Positions 33,995 to 40,832 of a DNA stretch of 40,864 bases are shown one piece after another. The stretch is from Clostridiales bacterium. Its GTDB lineage: Bacteria; Bacillota; Clostridia; Peptostreptococcales; Acidaminobacteraceae. Within the stretch, counting starts at the first letter, position 1. Each line of letters starts with the position of its first letter. The translations under genes were made by a program, and so were the position numbers. The notes beneath the pieces were generated by a model. The model saw nothing but the letters and a program-made list of their open reading frames with translations, did not search any database and was not told where the DNA came from. The stretch covers positions 1-40,864 of the forward strand of contig JASUSA010000028.1 of the NCBI GenBank assembly GCA_030446305.1, read 5' to 3'.

Positions 33995-35389
33995 ATGTGG
34001 GGCATTGCTTTGGATCGAAAATGTGAGATGACACTAGCACGTCAGATTTTTTCAGCATTTAGAGAACAAATTTTAACCGGAAAGCTTATACAGGGTGATG
34101 CGCTGCCTTCTACCAGAGAACTTTCAAATGATCTTGGCGTTTCTCGTAATACGGTTTCAGAGGCTTATGAAATGCTCTGGACGGAAGGGTTTATTGTTAC
34201 ACAGCAAGGTGCGCCGTCACGCGTTGCGGATGGGTTAATGATAACGCGTAAAATAACGGAAACTGCTCAGCAGTCAAAAGCAGTAAAGCAAGTGCCGATC
34301 AAATGGTATTTCAAGACGGGACAGCCAGATCTGTCTCTTTTTCCTAAGAATCAATGGCGTCAAATGATTCGAGAAGCCGTTGACGAATTTTCAGTTCAAG
34401 ACTTAACGTATAGTGATCCAAAAGGATATGCGCCGCTGTGTGAAGCAATCTCAAAATGGCTGCTGAGAAGTCGCAATATGCAGGTACCTGTTGAAGACAT
34501 TTTTATAACGGCGGGTGCGACGCAAGCCTTTTTTCTGCTGGTTGAAATGCTGCAGCAAGAGGGGCGTGCATTTGCGCTTGAAAATCCCTCTCATCCGGCA
34601 ATACGAACAGCGGTAAGCGACTTTAAATCTAAAATTATTTGGATGACAGTGACGCCAAACGGTATTGATACGAATGCTTTAAAGGATGCTCCCATTGCGG
34701 CTGTTTACACGACGCCATCACACCAGTTTCCACTTGGCGGCATACTGCAGGCGTCGACACGCACGGAACTCATCCGATTGGCTTCAGAGCGAGATTTTTA
34801 TATCATTGAAGATGATTATGACAGCGAATACCGATATCGCGGGGCACCCATCAGTCCGATTTACGCAATGGATTCATCACGCGTCATCTATGTTGGGACT
34901 TTTAGCAAGACGCTTTTTCCGGCTCTGAGAATAGGGTTTGCCGTAATCCCGAAACCGCTCCAGACAAAATGGCGGCATTTTAAAAAATATATGGATGTTC
35001 AAAATCCAATTTTAGAGCAAATAGCGCTTTCAAAATTTGTGAGTTCACGAAAAATTGATAAGCATATTCGAAACATGCGACGGATTTATGCGGATAAACG
35101 CCAAATTCTACTCAATGCAATTACGGCGAATTTTGAAGACCCTGTATTGCCATGGGGGGATGCCTCCGGATTGCATTTAGCACTTCAATTTCCCAATCAC
35201 GTGTTTGATAAAGCGTTTATTGAGTCGTGCCGAGCACAGGGGTTATTTGTTCAGAGTGTTCAGCAGTACAGTACAAACGATTTACAGCACCAAGATAAAC
35301 TGTTGCTGGGTTATGGCCATTTGAGTGCGACTGAAATAAAAGAAGGCATTGCTGTTTTAAAAGAGATTATACAGCAGATGCCTTCATGA
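33995..35389 (+). CDS. MocR/PdxR-type GntR regulator with aminotransferase-like PLP domain
   Basis: A regulator of 464 residues. An N-terminal GntR winged helix (about 8-75) has LARQIFSAFREQIL, PSTRELSNDLGVSRNTVSEAYEML and EGFIVTQQG. A long linker leads to a fold-type I aminotransferase domain (about 110-460) with TAGATQAFFLL, TTPSHQFPLGG, IEDDYDSEYRY and the PLP lysine Lys305 in GTFSKTLFPALRIG. Such proteins control vitamin B6 synthesis, GABA or taurine use, and transporters, sensing PLP or an amino compound. Here the divergent B3/4 gene is the obvious candidate target. GGAGG 7 bases before the ATG lies inside the second CCAGTTTGGAGG site, so operator binding would also overlap its own leader. 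Confidence 0.93.
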   Translation: MWGIALDRKCEMTLARQIFSAFREQILTGKLIQGDALPSTRELSNDLGVSRNTVSEAYEMLWTEGFIVTQQGAPSRVADGLMITRKITETAQQSKAVKQVPIKWYFKTGQPDLSLFPKNQWRQMIREAVDEFSVQDLTYSDPKGYAPLCEAISKWLLRSRNMQVPVEDIFITAGATQAFFLLVEMLQQEGRAFALENPSHPAIRTAVSDFKSKIIWMTVTPNGIDTNALKDAPIAAVYTTPSHQFPLGGILQASTRTELIRLASERDFYIIEDDYDSEYRYRGAPISPIYAMDSSRVIYVGTFSKTLFPALRIGFAVIPKPLQTKWRHFKKYMDVQNPILEQIALSKFVSSRKIDKHIRNMRRIYADKRQILLNAITANFEDPVLPWGDASGLHLALQFPNHVFDKAFIESCRAQGLFVQSVQQYSTNDLQHQDKLLLGYGHLSATEIKEGIAVLKEIIQQMPS

Positions 35390-35409
35390 GATACAGCGGA
35401 TTGTTATGA

Positions 35410-36267
35410 TTATTGTGCGGTGTCAGATTCTGATGCTGCGCTAACACCGTCGTAAATGTCTATCATCATTTGGTGGGTGGCATCTGCATCGTAATAATAA
35501 TAGCTGAGCCCGTCAGATCCGGTACCAATGGATTTTGCAGGCAGCGTATGCATGTGAATTTTTGTGTCATCGATACCCAGCATGCCAATTGAATAAAGCA
35601 TGCCATTGCCAAAGGTCAAGTCCGTATCGACTTCTTTAATGGCGCCTGACACCACAAATGGTAATTTTGGACCGATTGCTTTTTTGGCGGCGGCAACGAG
35701 AAATGCCTGTTGTCGCTCAATGCGCTGAACGTCGCCTTCTCTGATTTTGCCGTCATTTGATTTTCTGAATCTGAGATAGCCGATAGCCTTGTCACCCGTA
35801 ATGACCTGTGGTCCTGCTTTGAAATCAATATGAAGTGGCGGCGTCGCATAAGGATCGTCATACTTCATGTCAAAAGGGACTTCAATTTCAACACCGCCAA
35901 GCAGGTCGACAATTGATTTAACGGCATCATAGTTAACGGTGACGGTATGATCTATTTCAATCCCGAGAATATTTGAAACAGCATTGGCGACACCTTCTGC
36001 GCCACCGATATCTTTGAAACCGTAAACGGCATTGAGTTTTTTTTGCCCGAGTTTTGTCTTGCCTTCTGTAGGGTAATACGTATCGCGTGGAATGGAAATA
36101 ACGTCGACGGTATTGCTGTGTGTTGACATCGAGACGAGCAGCATGGTATCTGTTCGAGTGCCTTCAATGCCCATGACCAGAATGTTGATGCGATTGCTGT
36201 AAAAGGCGGCAATAGCTGCTATAATGGCGATCAGGACTATTGCAATAAGCATTATTTTTCGTTTCAT
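35410..36267 (-). CDS. LytR-CpsA-Psr (LCP) family cell-wall glycopolymer transferase
   Basis: A protein of 285 residues: short cytosolic start, one membrane helix (about 6-26, MLIAIVLIAIIAAIAAFY), then an extracellular LCP domain. Family motifs are INILVMGIEGTRTDTMLLVSM, VISIPRDTYYP with the conserved Arg-Asp, LGGVEIEVPFDMKYDDP, and YLRFRKSNDGKIREGDVQRIERQQAFL with the catalytic Arg residues. LCP enzymes attach teichoic acids or capsule polymers to peptidoglycan from undecaprenyl carriers. Two adjacent ATGs occur at 36270 and 36267; the second is better spaced from AAGG. It converges with the MocR gene, 20 bp apart. Confidence 0.93.
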   Translation of the reverse strand: MKRKIMLIAIVLIAIIAAIAAFYSNRINILVMGIEGTRTDTMLLVSMSTHSNTVDVISIPRDTYYPTEGKTKLGQKKLNAVYGFKDIGGAEGVANAVSNILGIEIDHTVTVNYDAVKSIVDLLGGVEIEVPFDMKYDDPYATPPLHIDFKAGPQVITGDKAIGYLRFRKSNDGKIREGDVQRIERQQAFLVAAAKKAIGPKLPFVVSGAIKEVDTDLTFGNGMLYSIGMLGIDDTKIHMHTLPAKSIGTGSDGLSYYYYDADATHQMMIDIYDGVSAASESDTAQ

Positions 36268-36318
36268 CATAACCTTCAAAGTATTTATAAGATATGGCAT
36301 CACAGCCATCCGAATGAT

Positions 36319-36346
36319 AGTATAGACCTTTTTAGTGATAAATCAA
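36319..36346 (-). promoter_or_regulatory. Promoter of the LCP gene
   Basis: On the minus strand, TTGATT (36341-36346), a 16-bp spacer, and TATACT (36319-36324), about 50 bp before the start. Confidence 0.6.
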
Positions 36347-36487
36347 GTCAATTATTCGTGACATTTTCGTGACAGTTTAGAAACGGTCTATTGCATGAGC
36401 GGATAACGTGTTTGCTGCGCATATGAAATTACATAAACTTTACATTGGTATAACTTCAATTTGATGACGCTTTATAAAGGCTTGCGC

Positions 36488-36615
36488 TATAATTTAGATA
36501 CATCCTAGATGTGAAAACTTTATCGGTTTTCAAATTACCTCTATGGTAAACATCCTACAAATGAAAATCTCAGAAAAAGGAATTCTAGACGCCCAACTAG
36601 GATTCCTTTTTCGAT
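36488..36615 (+). ncRNA. Candidate small RNA or leader RNA with its own -10 box and terminator
   Basis: A consensus -10 TATAAT (36488-36493) is followed by a compact, non-coding, hairpin-rich unit. ACATC/GATGT (36500-36512), TGAAAAC/GTTTTCA (36512-36532) and TTACC/GGTAA (36535-36549) are followed by a second ACATCCTA (36550-36557; the first is at 36500-36507). A strong terminator ends it: AAAAAGGAATTCTAG (36574-36588) pairs with CTAGGATTCCTTTTT (36597-36611). C-rich loops (CCTA, CCTCTA) resemble small-RNA seeds. No riboswitch class is recognised. The -35 region is unclear. A second promoter after the terminator serves the next gene, which favours a separate RNA. Confidence 0.55.
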
Positions 36616-36663
36616 TCTGCCTTCCGATAAGTCTTTCCGATAAGAAATGACTGCCTTCAACGG

Positions 36664-36692
36664 TTGCCTTTTGCAGAGGGGCTGATTATAAT
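36664..36692 (+). promoter_or_regulatory. Promoter of the gene at 36834
   Basis: TTGCCT (36664-36669), a 17-bp spacer, and TATAAT (36687-36692). The leader to the gene is about 135 bases with no recognised structure. Confidence 0.6.
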
Positions 36693-36833
36693 AGAGGAAA
36701 TGTATTGTATCGTGTCAAGTTGGGCATTCGTCATTTCAAATAAACAGGTGCGTGGCTAAGGCGATTACTTTGGCATTTTGCAGATGAAAAGGTGTTTTGT
36801 AGAACGTTGCGGATGATAGCCGAAGAGGTGAAA

Positions 36834-37661
36834 ATGATCAGAAGTCTTTTAAAAATGATGAAACGATTGATAGTCGTTTGCCTCATCGTGGGTGTGTTGA
36901 TGGCAATTGTGCTGTATTTTCCTCGTTTAAGAGCCAGTGTTGTCATGACGGCATCATGCGCCTATGAAATGCAGAAAGCAGAACAGACGATGGCATTGTC
37001 AATTCCTGTAGAAGATGCTGATCATTTGTTAGCGTGGTATCCAAAGATGCTCGTCTACAATGATCGTGGCGGCTATAATCGCTTAAACGGAACCGATGCC
37101 GTTTTGACAATTTATTATGCGTTTGGCGCGTTTAATGGTTATGGACCGAAGGCGCATGCTTCGTTTTATGATCTTGACAGTGCCTATTACGCTTCTTTTT
37201 TTGGCGGCTATGTCATTGGCAACGCTGGAGGAGACTGGTCAAATGCACCGGATTTGCTGGCATCTGTACCACGCTATGACTATACCCAGTTAATTTTATC
37301 AGCACTTGGCTGTCCTGATGAAAAATTGAAATTTGATTATGAAGTATTGGAAGCGAGAGATGATGTGAAAATAGCAGATACCGATCACTGGATGCGTTAT
37401 GATTTGCATATAGAAACGACAGGGGTAACACATCCGCAGCAGGCGTTTCTGTTGCATGACCTGCAGTTTGGCCCTTCGCCGAAAGGCCTTGCATCTGAGG
37501 CAGCTTTTGAACCAATCGATTTGTATGCCGTTGTGTATGCAAAATACTTTGAGACGCAGGATACTGAAATAATGCTTTATGTGCTGACATCTGACAAGAT
37601 GCTTTTGAATCAAACAGACGCACTGCTGCTATCCAAAACGGCGATTCAGATTATAAATTGA
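36834..37661 (+). CDS. Membrane-anchored extracellular protein of unknown function
   Basis: A protein of 275 residues that I do not recognise. A basic start (MIRSLLKMMKRL) and one hydrophobic helix (about 12-30) suggest an uncleaved signal anchor with the rest outside. The extracellular part is rich in Tyr, Ala and Gly, with YNRLNGTDAVLTIYYAFGAF, YYASFFGGYVIGNAGGDWS and a C-terminal stretch IMLYVLTSDKMLLNQ. No repeats, and only two cysteines outside the membrane helix. AAGAGGTGA before ATG 36834 is a good ribosome binding site, so two earlier in-frame ATGs are rejected. Its 3' end overlaps the convergent gene by 11 bp, leaving no room for a separate terminator. Confidence 0.7.
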   Translation: MIRSLLKMMKRLIVVCLIVGVLMAIVLYFPRLRASVVMTASCAYEMQKAEQTMALSIPVEDADHLLAWYPKMLVYNDRGGYNRLNGTDAVLTIYYAFGAFNGYGPKAHASFYDLDSAYYASFFGGYVIGNAGGDWSNAPDLLASVPRYDYTQLILSALGCPDEKLKFDYEVLEARDDVKIADTDHWMRYDLHIETTGVTHPQQAFLLHDLQFGPSPKGLASEAAFEPIDLYAVVYAKYFETQDTEIMLYVLTSDKMLLNQTDALLLSKTAIQIIN

Positions 37662-38853
37662 GACGGTATTGGCTGAGTGTGTCATAAAGACTTGAGACGC
37701 CGCTGGACCAGTTTGGGTCCTCCGCGTAAATGATATTGAGCCATTCAAATGCGTCTGTATCAGCGGGCATTAGCGTAAGTCTGTCCTGAATAAGATTAAT
37801 GGCGATGATCGTCGTATCATTGAGTGACGTATTATAATGCTGCCAGCTGCTAAATACATTGTAGGGGTTGTTGACTATTCTATGTTTTGCAGTGGATGTT
37901 TCCGGAATAAAGCCCTGTTCTTGACCAATGATGGCGAGCAGTAGAAGCGGATCAAGATCATTTACTTTTGCCAAAACGATTATTTCATTTAGGAAGGATT
38001 CATTGACGAGGTAACTGTTGCGTTCAACGCGGAGATAATTTCGCAGTGCCAAGTAGTCTATAGGTCGATAGCTGTAAGGTGCGTTTTCAGGCAAATAGGG
38101 ATTGTGAATCGTTTTATAGTTGATTGCAATGACTTGCTTTGATTGCATTTTGACGGCCTTAATAATTTCCAGATGGGGTGCCAATGGTGTTATGAGTTGA
38201 GCTGTATGAGGCGTTCCAATAGTGGACGACGGATTTTGATGTTGGGATGGCGAATTGATTTGCAGTTCCTGCCCAGCATTAAGTGCGGTTACACGCGTGA
38301 TCATAAGGATACTGACAGCGAGTACCAGTACTTTTGCAAATGGCACTGTACGAAAACGAAGCCGTATGAGCGATGTGATATGAAACTGTATATTTTTTTC
38401 ATCATTTTCATCAATCTTATCATCTATTGAAGATTTAACAGAAGGTACAGCAATAATTTGTGAAGGCGTTAAGCTTTCAAGATATGCGGTGATATCCTCA
38501 TCTGTAATCGATAAATCCGTATTGGCTTTGAGCCATACTTTTGAACGTTCAAGGCGTGTTTCAACGGTTGGTTCCATATCGCAGATAGCTTCCAGCACAT
38601 CTAATTGATAGATATCGCGTTGGGAATTGACAATGCATTTTTTAAGAAGATCACGTCGAATATGCTGTTTTTCGGTTTCGGTCATGCCCTTTAAATACTG
38701 ATTTAACACATGATGCACCCGCTCAGCCAATAACTGCGCGCGAATTGAAGAATCGCTGCCAGCATGTGTCTCGGCAAGCTGATGCTTTATTGTTATGATT
38801 TCTTGATAGGATAAAATCACCCATTGTTTTAAATGTGTTAAGAGATCGGCCAT
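37651..38853 (-). CDS. Bitopic membrane protein with C-terminal glucosaminidase/lysozyme-like domain
   Basis: A protein of 400 residues. The first 170 residues are helical, charged and without signal peptide, so probably cytosolic. One membrane helix follows (about 173-190, VPFAKVLVLAVSILMIT), then a Ser/Pro/Gln linker. The C-terminal domain (about 270-400) holds SFLNEIIVLAKVNDLDPLLLLAIIGQEQGFIPETS and NNPYNVFSSWQHYN, resembling the lysozyme-like fold of glucosaminidases and transglycosylases with a candidate catalytic Glu in GQEQGF. It may act on, or sense, peptidoglycan while signalling through its cytosolic part; this is inference. AAAGGATG precedes ATG 38853. Confidence 0.65.
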   Translation of the reverse strand: MADLLTHLKQWVILSYQEIITIKHQLAETHAGSDSSIRAQLLAERVHHVLNQYLKGMTETEKQHIRRDLLKKCIVNSQRDIYQLDVLEAICDMEPTVETRLERSKVWLKANTDLSITDEDITAYLESLTPSQIIAVPSVKSSIDDKIDENDEKNIQFHITSLIRLRFRTVPFAKVLVLAVSILMITRVTALNAGQELQINSPSQHQNPSSTIGTPHTAQLITPLAPHLEIIKAVKMQSKQVIAINYKTIHNPYLPENAPYSYRPIDYLALRNYLRVERNSYLVNESFLNEIIVLAKVNDLDPLLLLAIIGQEQGFIPETSTAKHRIVNNPYNVFSSWQHYNTSLNDTTIIAINLIQDRLTLMPADTDAFEWLNIIYAEDPNWSSGVSSLYDTLSQYRLNL

Positions 38854-38944
38854 AAGACATCCTTTTACGTAATTCTAACTTTTTAGCATTATAATATAAA
38901 TAGATCGTCGTTATTATAAAATAAATAAGGACATTGCATCATTG

Positions 38945-39036
38945 TCTTTAGTTGAGTCTTCACCACAATTGATTATATTTTGCTTTATAAGGACAATAAC
39001 GATTGTCGTGAAAGCACTAAAATTGAATGATGTAAC
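38945..39036 (+). promoter_or_regulatory. Copy B of the three-copy inverted-arm element, upstream of a lipoprotein gene
   Basis: TTCACCACAAT (38959-38969) and ATTGTCGTGAA (39002-39012) are inverted arms with one mismatch, 43 bp apart start to start. AATGATGTAA follows at about 39026-39035. A possible promoter, TTGAGT (38952-38957), 16 bp, TATATT (38974-38979), overlaps the left arm. It lies in the divergent gap between the genes at 38853 and 39085. Confidence 0.65.
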
Positions 39037-39084
39037 TTCCTCAAATAAATCATTGATGTCGTCAGACAATCGAAAGGGGTAATG

Positions 39085-39714
39085 ATGAAAAAATATATAA
39101 GCGCGATTCTGATTTTTGTATTCGTGTTGTCTTTAACGACAGGGTGTACGCAAGTGAAGAGTCAAATAAAGGATATTAAGGCAGAAACATTTGGCATTAG
39201 ACGCACCTTTGATGTCTATGATGATTTTGGCAACAAAACGCTCAGCGTTACCGGTGACAGTACAGATATGCAGCCATCAGAGGTTGATAATGTCATCCTG
39301 ATAACCATTGACGGCTACACATGGCAGCACGTTGGGTCAACCATGGTCGTATCAGAAGATGGACTGATCAATGCCATAGCCGATTCAGAGGGTACCGCGG
39401 AAACTGCTGATTGGAACACGGCCTCGGAATCGGGAAAAGAAACACAGACAATTGATACAACGAAAAATGCATCAGGAACATTGACGACAGTCGATCGATT
39501 TGTTAATAATGTTACATCAAATCTCGTTGGTTTAAAACGCGTTATTTTTGTAAAAAATCAAATGGGCGTACTCGTTGGTGTCTATGAGGGGGATAAAGTA
39601 CTGGTAGAAGACAGCAGCCTTCCGGATTCCACGAAAATTCTTATTGATGATAAGCGCCTTACGCTGTATCGATGTGATTTTGAAATCTTCGAGGCGGGGA
39701 TGCTAAACCAGTAG
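39085..39714 (+). CDS. Small lipoprotein of unknown function
   Basis: A protein of 209 residues. A lipoprotein signal peptide (KKYISAILIFVFVLSLTTGC) puts the lipidated Cys at about residue 21. The mature part has a beta-rich segment, FGIRRTFDVYDDFGNKTLSVTGDS, then VILITIDGYTWQHVGSTMVVSE, a Thr/Ser/Glu-rich linker, and a second beta-rich segment with LIDDKRLTLYRCDFEIFE. No family was recognised. Two adjacent ATGs exist (39082, 39085); the second is better placed relative to AAAGGGG. A bidirectional terminator follows, and an inverted-arm element lies upstream. Confidence 0.75.
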   Translation: MKKYISAILIFVFVLSLTTGCTQVKSQIKDIKAETFGIRRTFDVYDDFGNKTLSVTGDSTDMQPSEVDNVILITIDGYTWQHVGSTMVVSEDGLINAIADSEGTAETADWNTASESGKETQTIDTTKNASGTLTTVDRFVNNVTSNLVGLKRVIFVKNQMGVLVGVYEGDKVLVEDSSLPDSTKILIDDKRLTLYRCDFEIFEAGMLNQ

Positions 39715-39758
39715 TAGAGCCAGATCATAAGACCCCCAGATATGTTTAAAAGGAATTT

Positions 39759-39790
39759 AACAAACCCCAAGCATGTGCTTGGGGTTTGTT
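39759..39790. terminator. Bidirectional terminator between the lipoprotein and response-regulator genes
   Basis: AACAAACCCCAAGCA (39759-39773) and TGCTTGGGGTTTGTT (39776-39790) form a perfect 15-bp stem with a 2-base centre. T-rich DNA follows on the plus side and A-rich DNA precedes it. It abuts the stop codon of the minus-strand gene. Confidence 0.9.
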
Positions 39791-40177
39791 TTATACTTTT
39801 TCAAGATAATTAACGAGTGCATGATTGACAAGCTCGAGAATAGCATCTTTCTTATAGGGCTTTTCGACAAACACATGACACTTCGAATGTGTGAATGCTT
39901 TATCTTCAAATTTTTTATGTGCTGAAATGATTGCGATGAATGCATCGCTGTACTTGGCAGTGCTGCGGATCTCATCTGCAAGTTCTAAACCGCTTTCGTA
40001 GCCAAGAGAGATATCCAGCATAAAAAAGTGAATGTCATCTTCGGCATAAATCTTCTTTGCTGTAGCGATATCTGATGCGCAGTAAATATTACCGCGTTCA
40101 TCACCAAGCCCTTCTATTACCATTTTCTTGAGATTATCCAGTTGATACTTGTTGTCTTCGACGATTAAAATGTTCAT
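39791..40177 (-). CDS. Single-domain response regulator (receiver only)
   Basis: A protein of 128 residues that is only a CheY-like receiver domain. The acidic pocket is Glu7-Asp8 in LIVEDNKYQ, the phospho-acceptor is Asp55 in FFMLDISLGYESG, the switch residue is Ser85 in AIISAHKK, and the conserved Lys is Lys106 in VEKPYKKDA. The receiver resembles those of AgrA/LytTR regulators, but there is no output domain; the stop lies directly against a terminator, so it is not a visible frameshift. It could act by protein contact, like CheY or Spo0F. No kinase gene is in the window. GAGGTGAC precedes ATG 40177. Confidence 0.88.
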   Translation of the reverse strand: MNILIVEDNKYQLDNLKKMVIEGLGDERGNIYCASDIATAKKIYAEDDIHFFMLDISLGYESGLELADEIRSTAKYSDAFIAIISAHKKFEDKAFTHSKCHVFVEKPYKKDAILELVNHALVNYLEKV

Positions 40178-40194
40178 AATGTCACCTCAGGAAT

Positions 40195-40224
40195 ATTATA
40201 CCCTATCAAAAAGTTCATAATCAA
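40195..40224 (-). promoter_or_regulatory. Promoter of the response-regulator gene
   Basis: On the minus strand, TTGATT (40219-40224), an 18-bp spacer, and consensus TATAAT (40195-40200). The leader would be only about 10 bases, just enough for the ribosome binding site. Confidence 0.65.
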
Positions 40225-40302
40225 TAGAATAAACCAATATTTGTAAAAAATATTTTGTCTTTTAATCTGTCCTTTAAATCATCTTGAAAATGGCATCATT
40301 CA

Positions 40303-40394
40303 ATTTTTAATCCTTTTACGGTAAGTGATACGGTTTTCATCATAAAAACATTCAACATATTGTTGTGAAGAGCCGTTAAATGCAATGATGTAAT
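40303..40394 (+). promoter_or_regulatory. Copy C of the three-copy inverted-arm element
   Basis: TTTAATCCTTTTACGGTAAG aligns with TTTAATCTTTTCACGACAATAAG of copy A without being identical. ATATTGTTGTGAAGAG (about 40358-40373) aligns with the right arms of copies A and B, and CAATGATGTAAT follows (about 40383-40394). The left arm is degenerate. No gene follows within the window. Confidence 0.6.
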
Positions 40395-40445
40395 TTTTTA
40401 GTCAGCAGTATTTTGAGGAGAATAAAAATTTTTTTGAAAAAGGGG

Positions 40446-40474
40446 TTTACAAAGTAATTGAGAAATGTTATCAT
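40446..40474 (+). promoter_or_regulatory. Promoter in the right-end non-coding region
   Basis: TTTACA (40446-40451), a 17-bp spacer, and TATCAT (40469-40474). The GGGGTTTACA context resembles the pflB leader promoter (GGGTTTACA). Confidence 0.6.
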
Positions 40475-40481
40475 TTGAATA

Positions 40482-40640
40482 TAGTAATTGATATGAATTA
40501 TCATTTACAAATCCTTAATCCTTATATTTCATTACTGTTAATTTTGAACCCTTTAATTGTGGCTCGCCACAAGAATGTAACTTTGTTTTAATACCTCACA
40601 CGAACGGATGCATCGCCGGCATCCGTTCCTCCTTTTTTTG
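40482..40640 (+). ncRNA. Candidate untranslated transcript ending in a hairpin terminator
   Basis: Downstream of the 40446 promoter there is no reading frame of note. TTGTGGC/GCCACAA (40557-40572) is a perfect 7-bp hairpin. AACGGATGC (40603-40611) and GCATCCGTT (40619-40627) form a 9-bp stem followed after CCTCC by seven T. That CCTCC can itself pair with the next GGAGG. Nothing in it is recognised as a known RNA class. Confidence 0.4.
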
Positions 40641-40713
40641 AGGAGGTAAGGAAGTAGTTTTTCGCTTCAATTTATTAGGAATGTTAAACCGCATAAATTG
40701 AAAACGAAAAACG

Positions 40714-40761
40714 GTTAGCGAAGGCGCCTAAGTAGAAGTTAGCGAAGGCGCCTAAGTAGAA
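40714..40761. repeat. Two perfect 24-bp tandem repeats
   Basis: The unit starting GTTAGCGAAGGCGCCTAAGT occurs at 40714-40737 and 40738-40761, identical over 24 bp, each with a central GGCGCC palindrome. Confidence 0.9.
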
Positions 40762-40807
40762 GTGATGTCAATCACTTTTGAAAATGTCCCCAAAATGTCA
40801 AATCATT

Positions 40808-40832
40808 AGCACCGATGAAATACGGTGCTTTT
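40808..40832 (+). terminator. Hairpin terminator near the right end
   Basis: AGCACCG (40808-40814) pairs with CGGTGCT (40823-40829) over an 8-base loop, followed by TTT. Confidence 0.65.

Noticed and set aside
36500..36615. c-di-GMP, T-box or other known riboswitch
   Set aside because: None of the conserved core sequences of the classes I can recall is present; left as an unassigned RNA.
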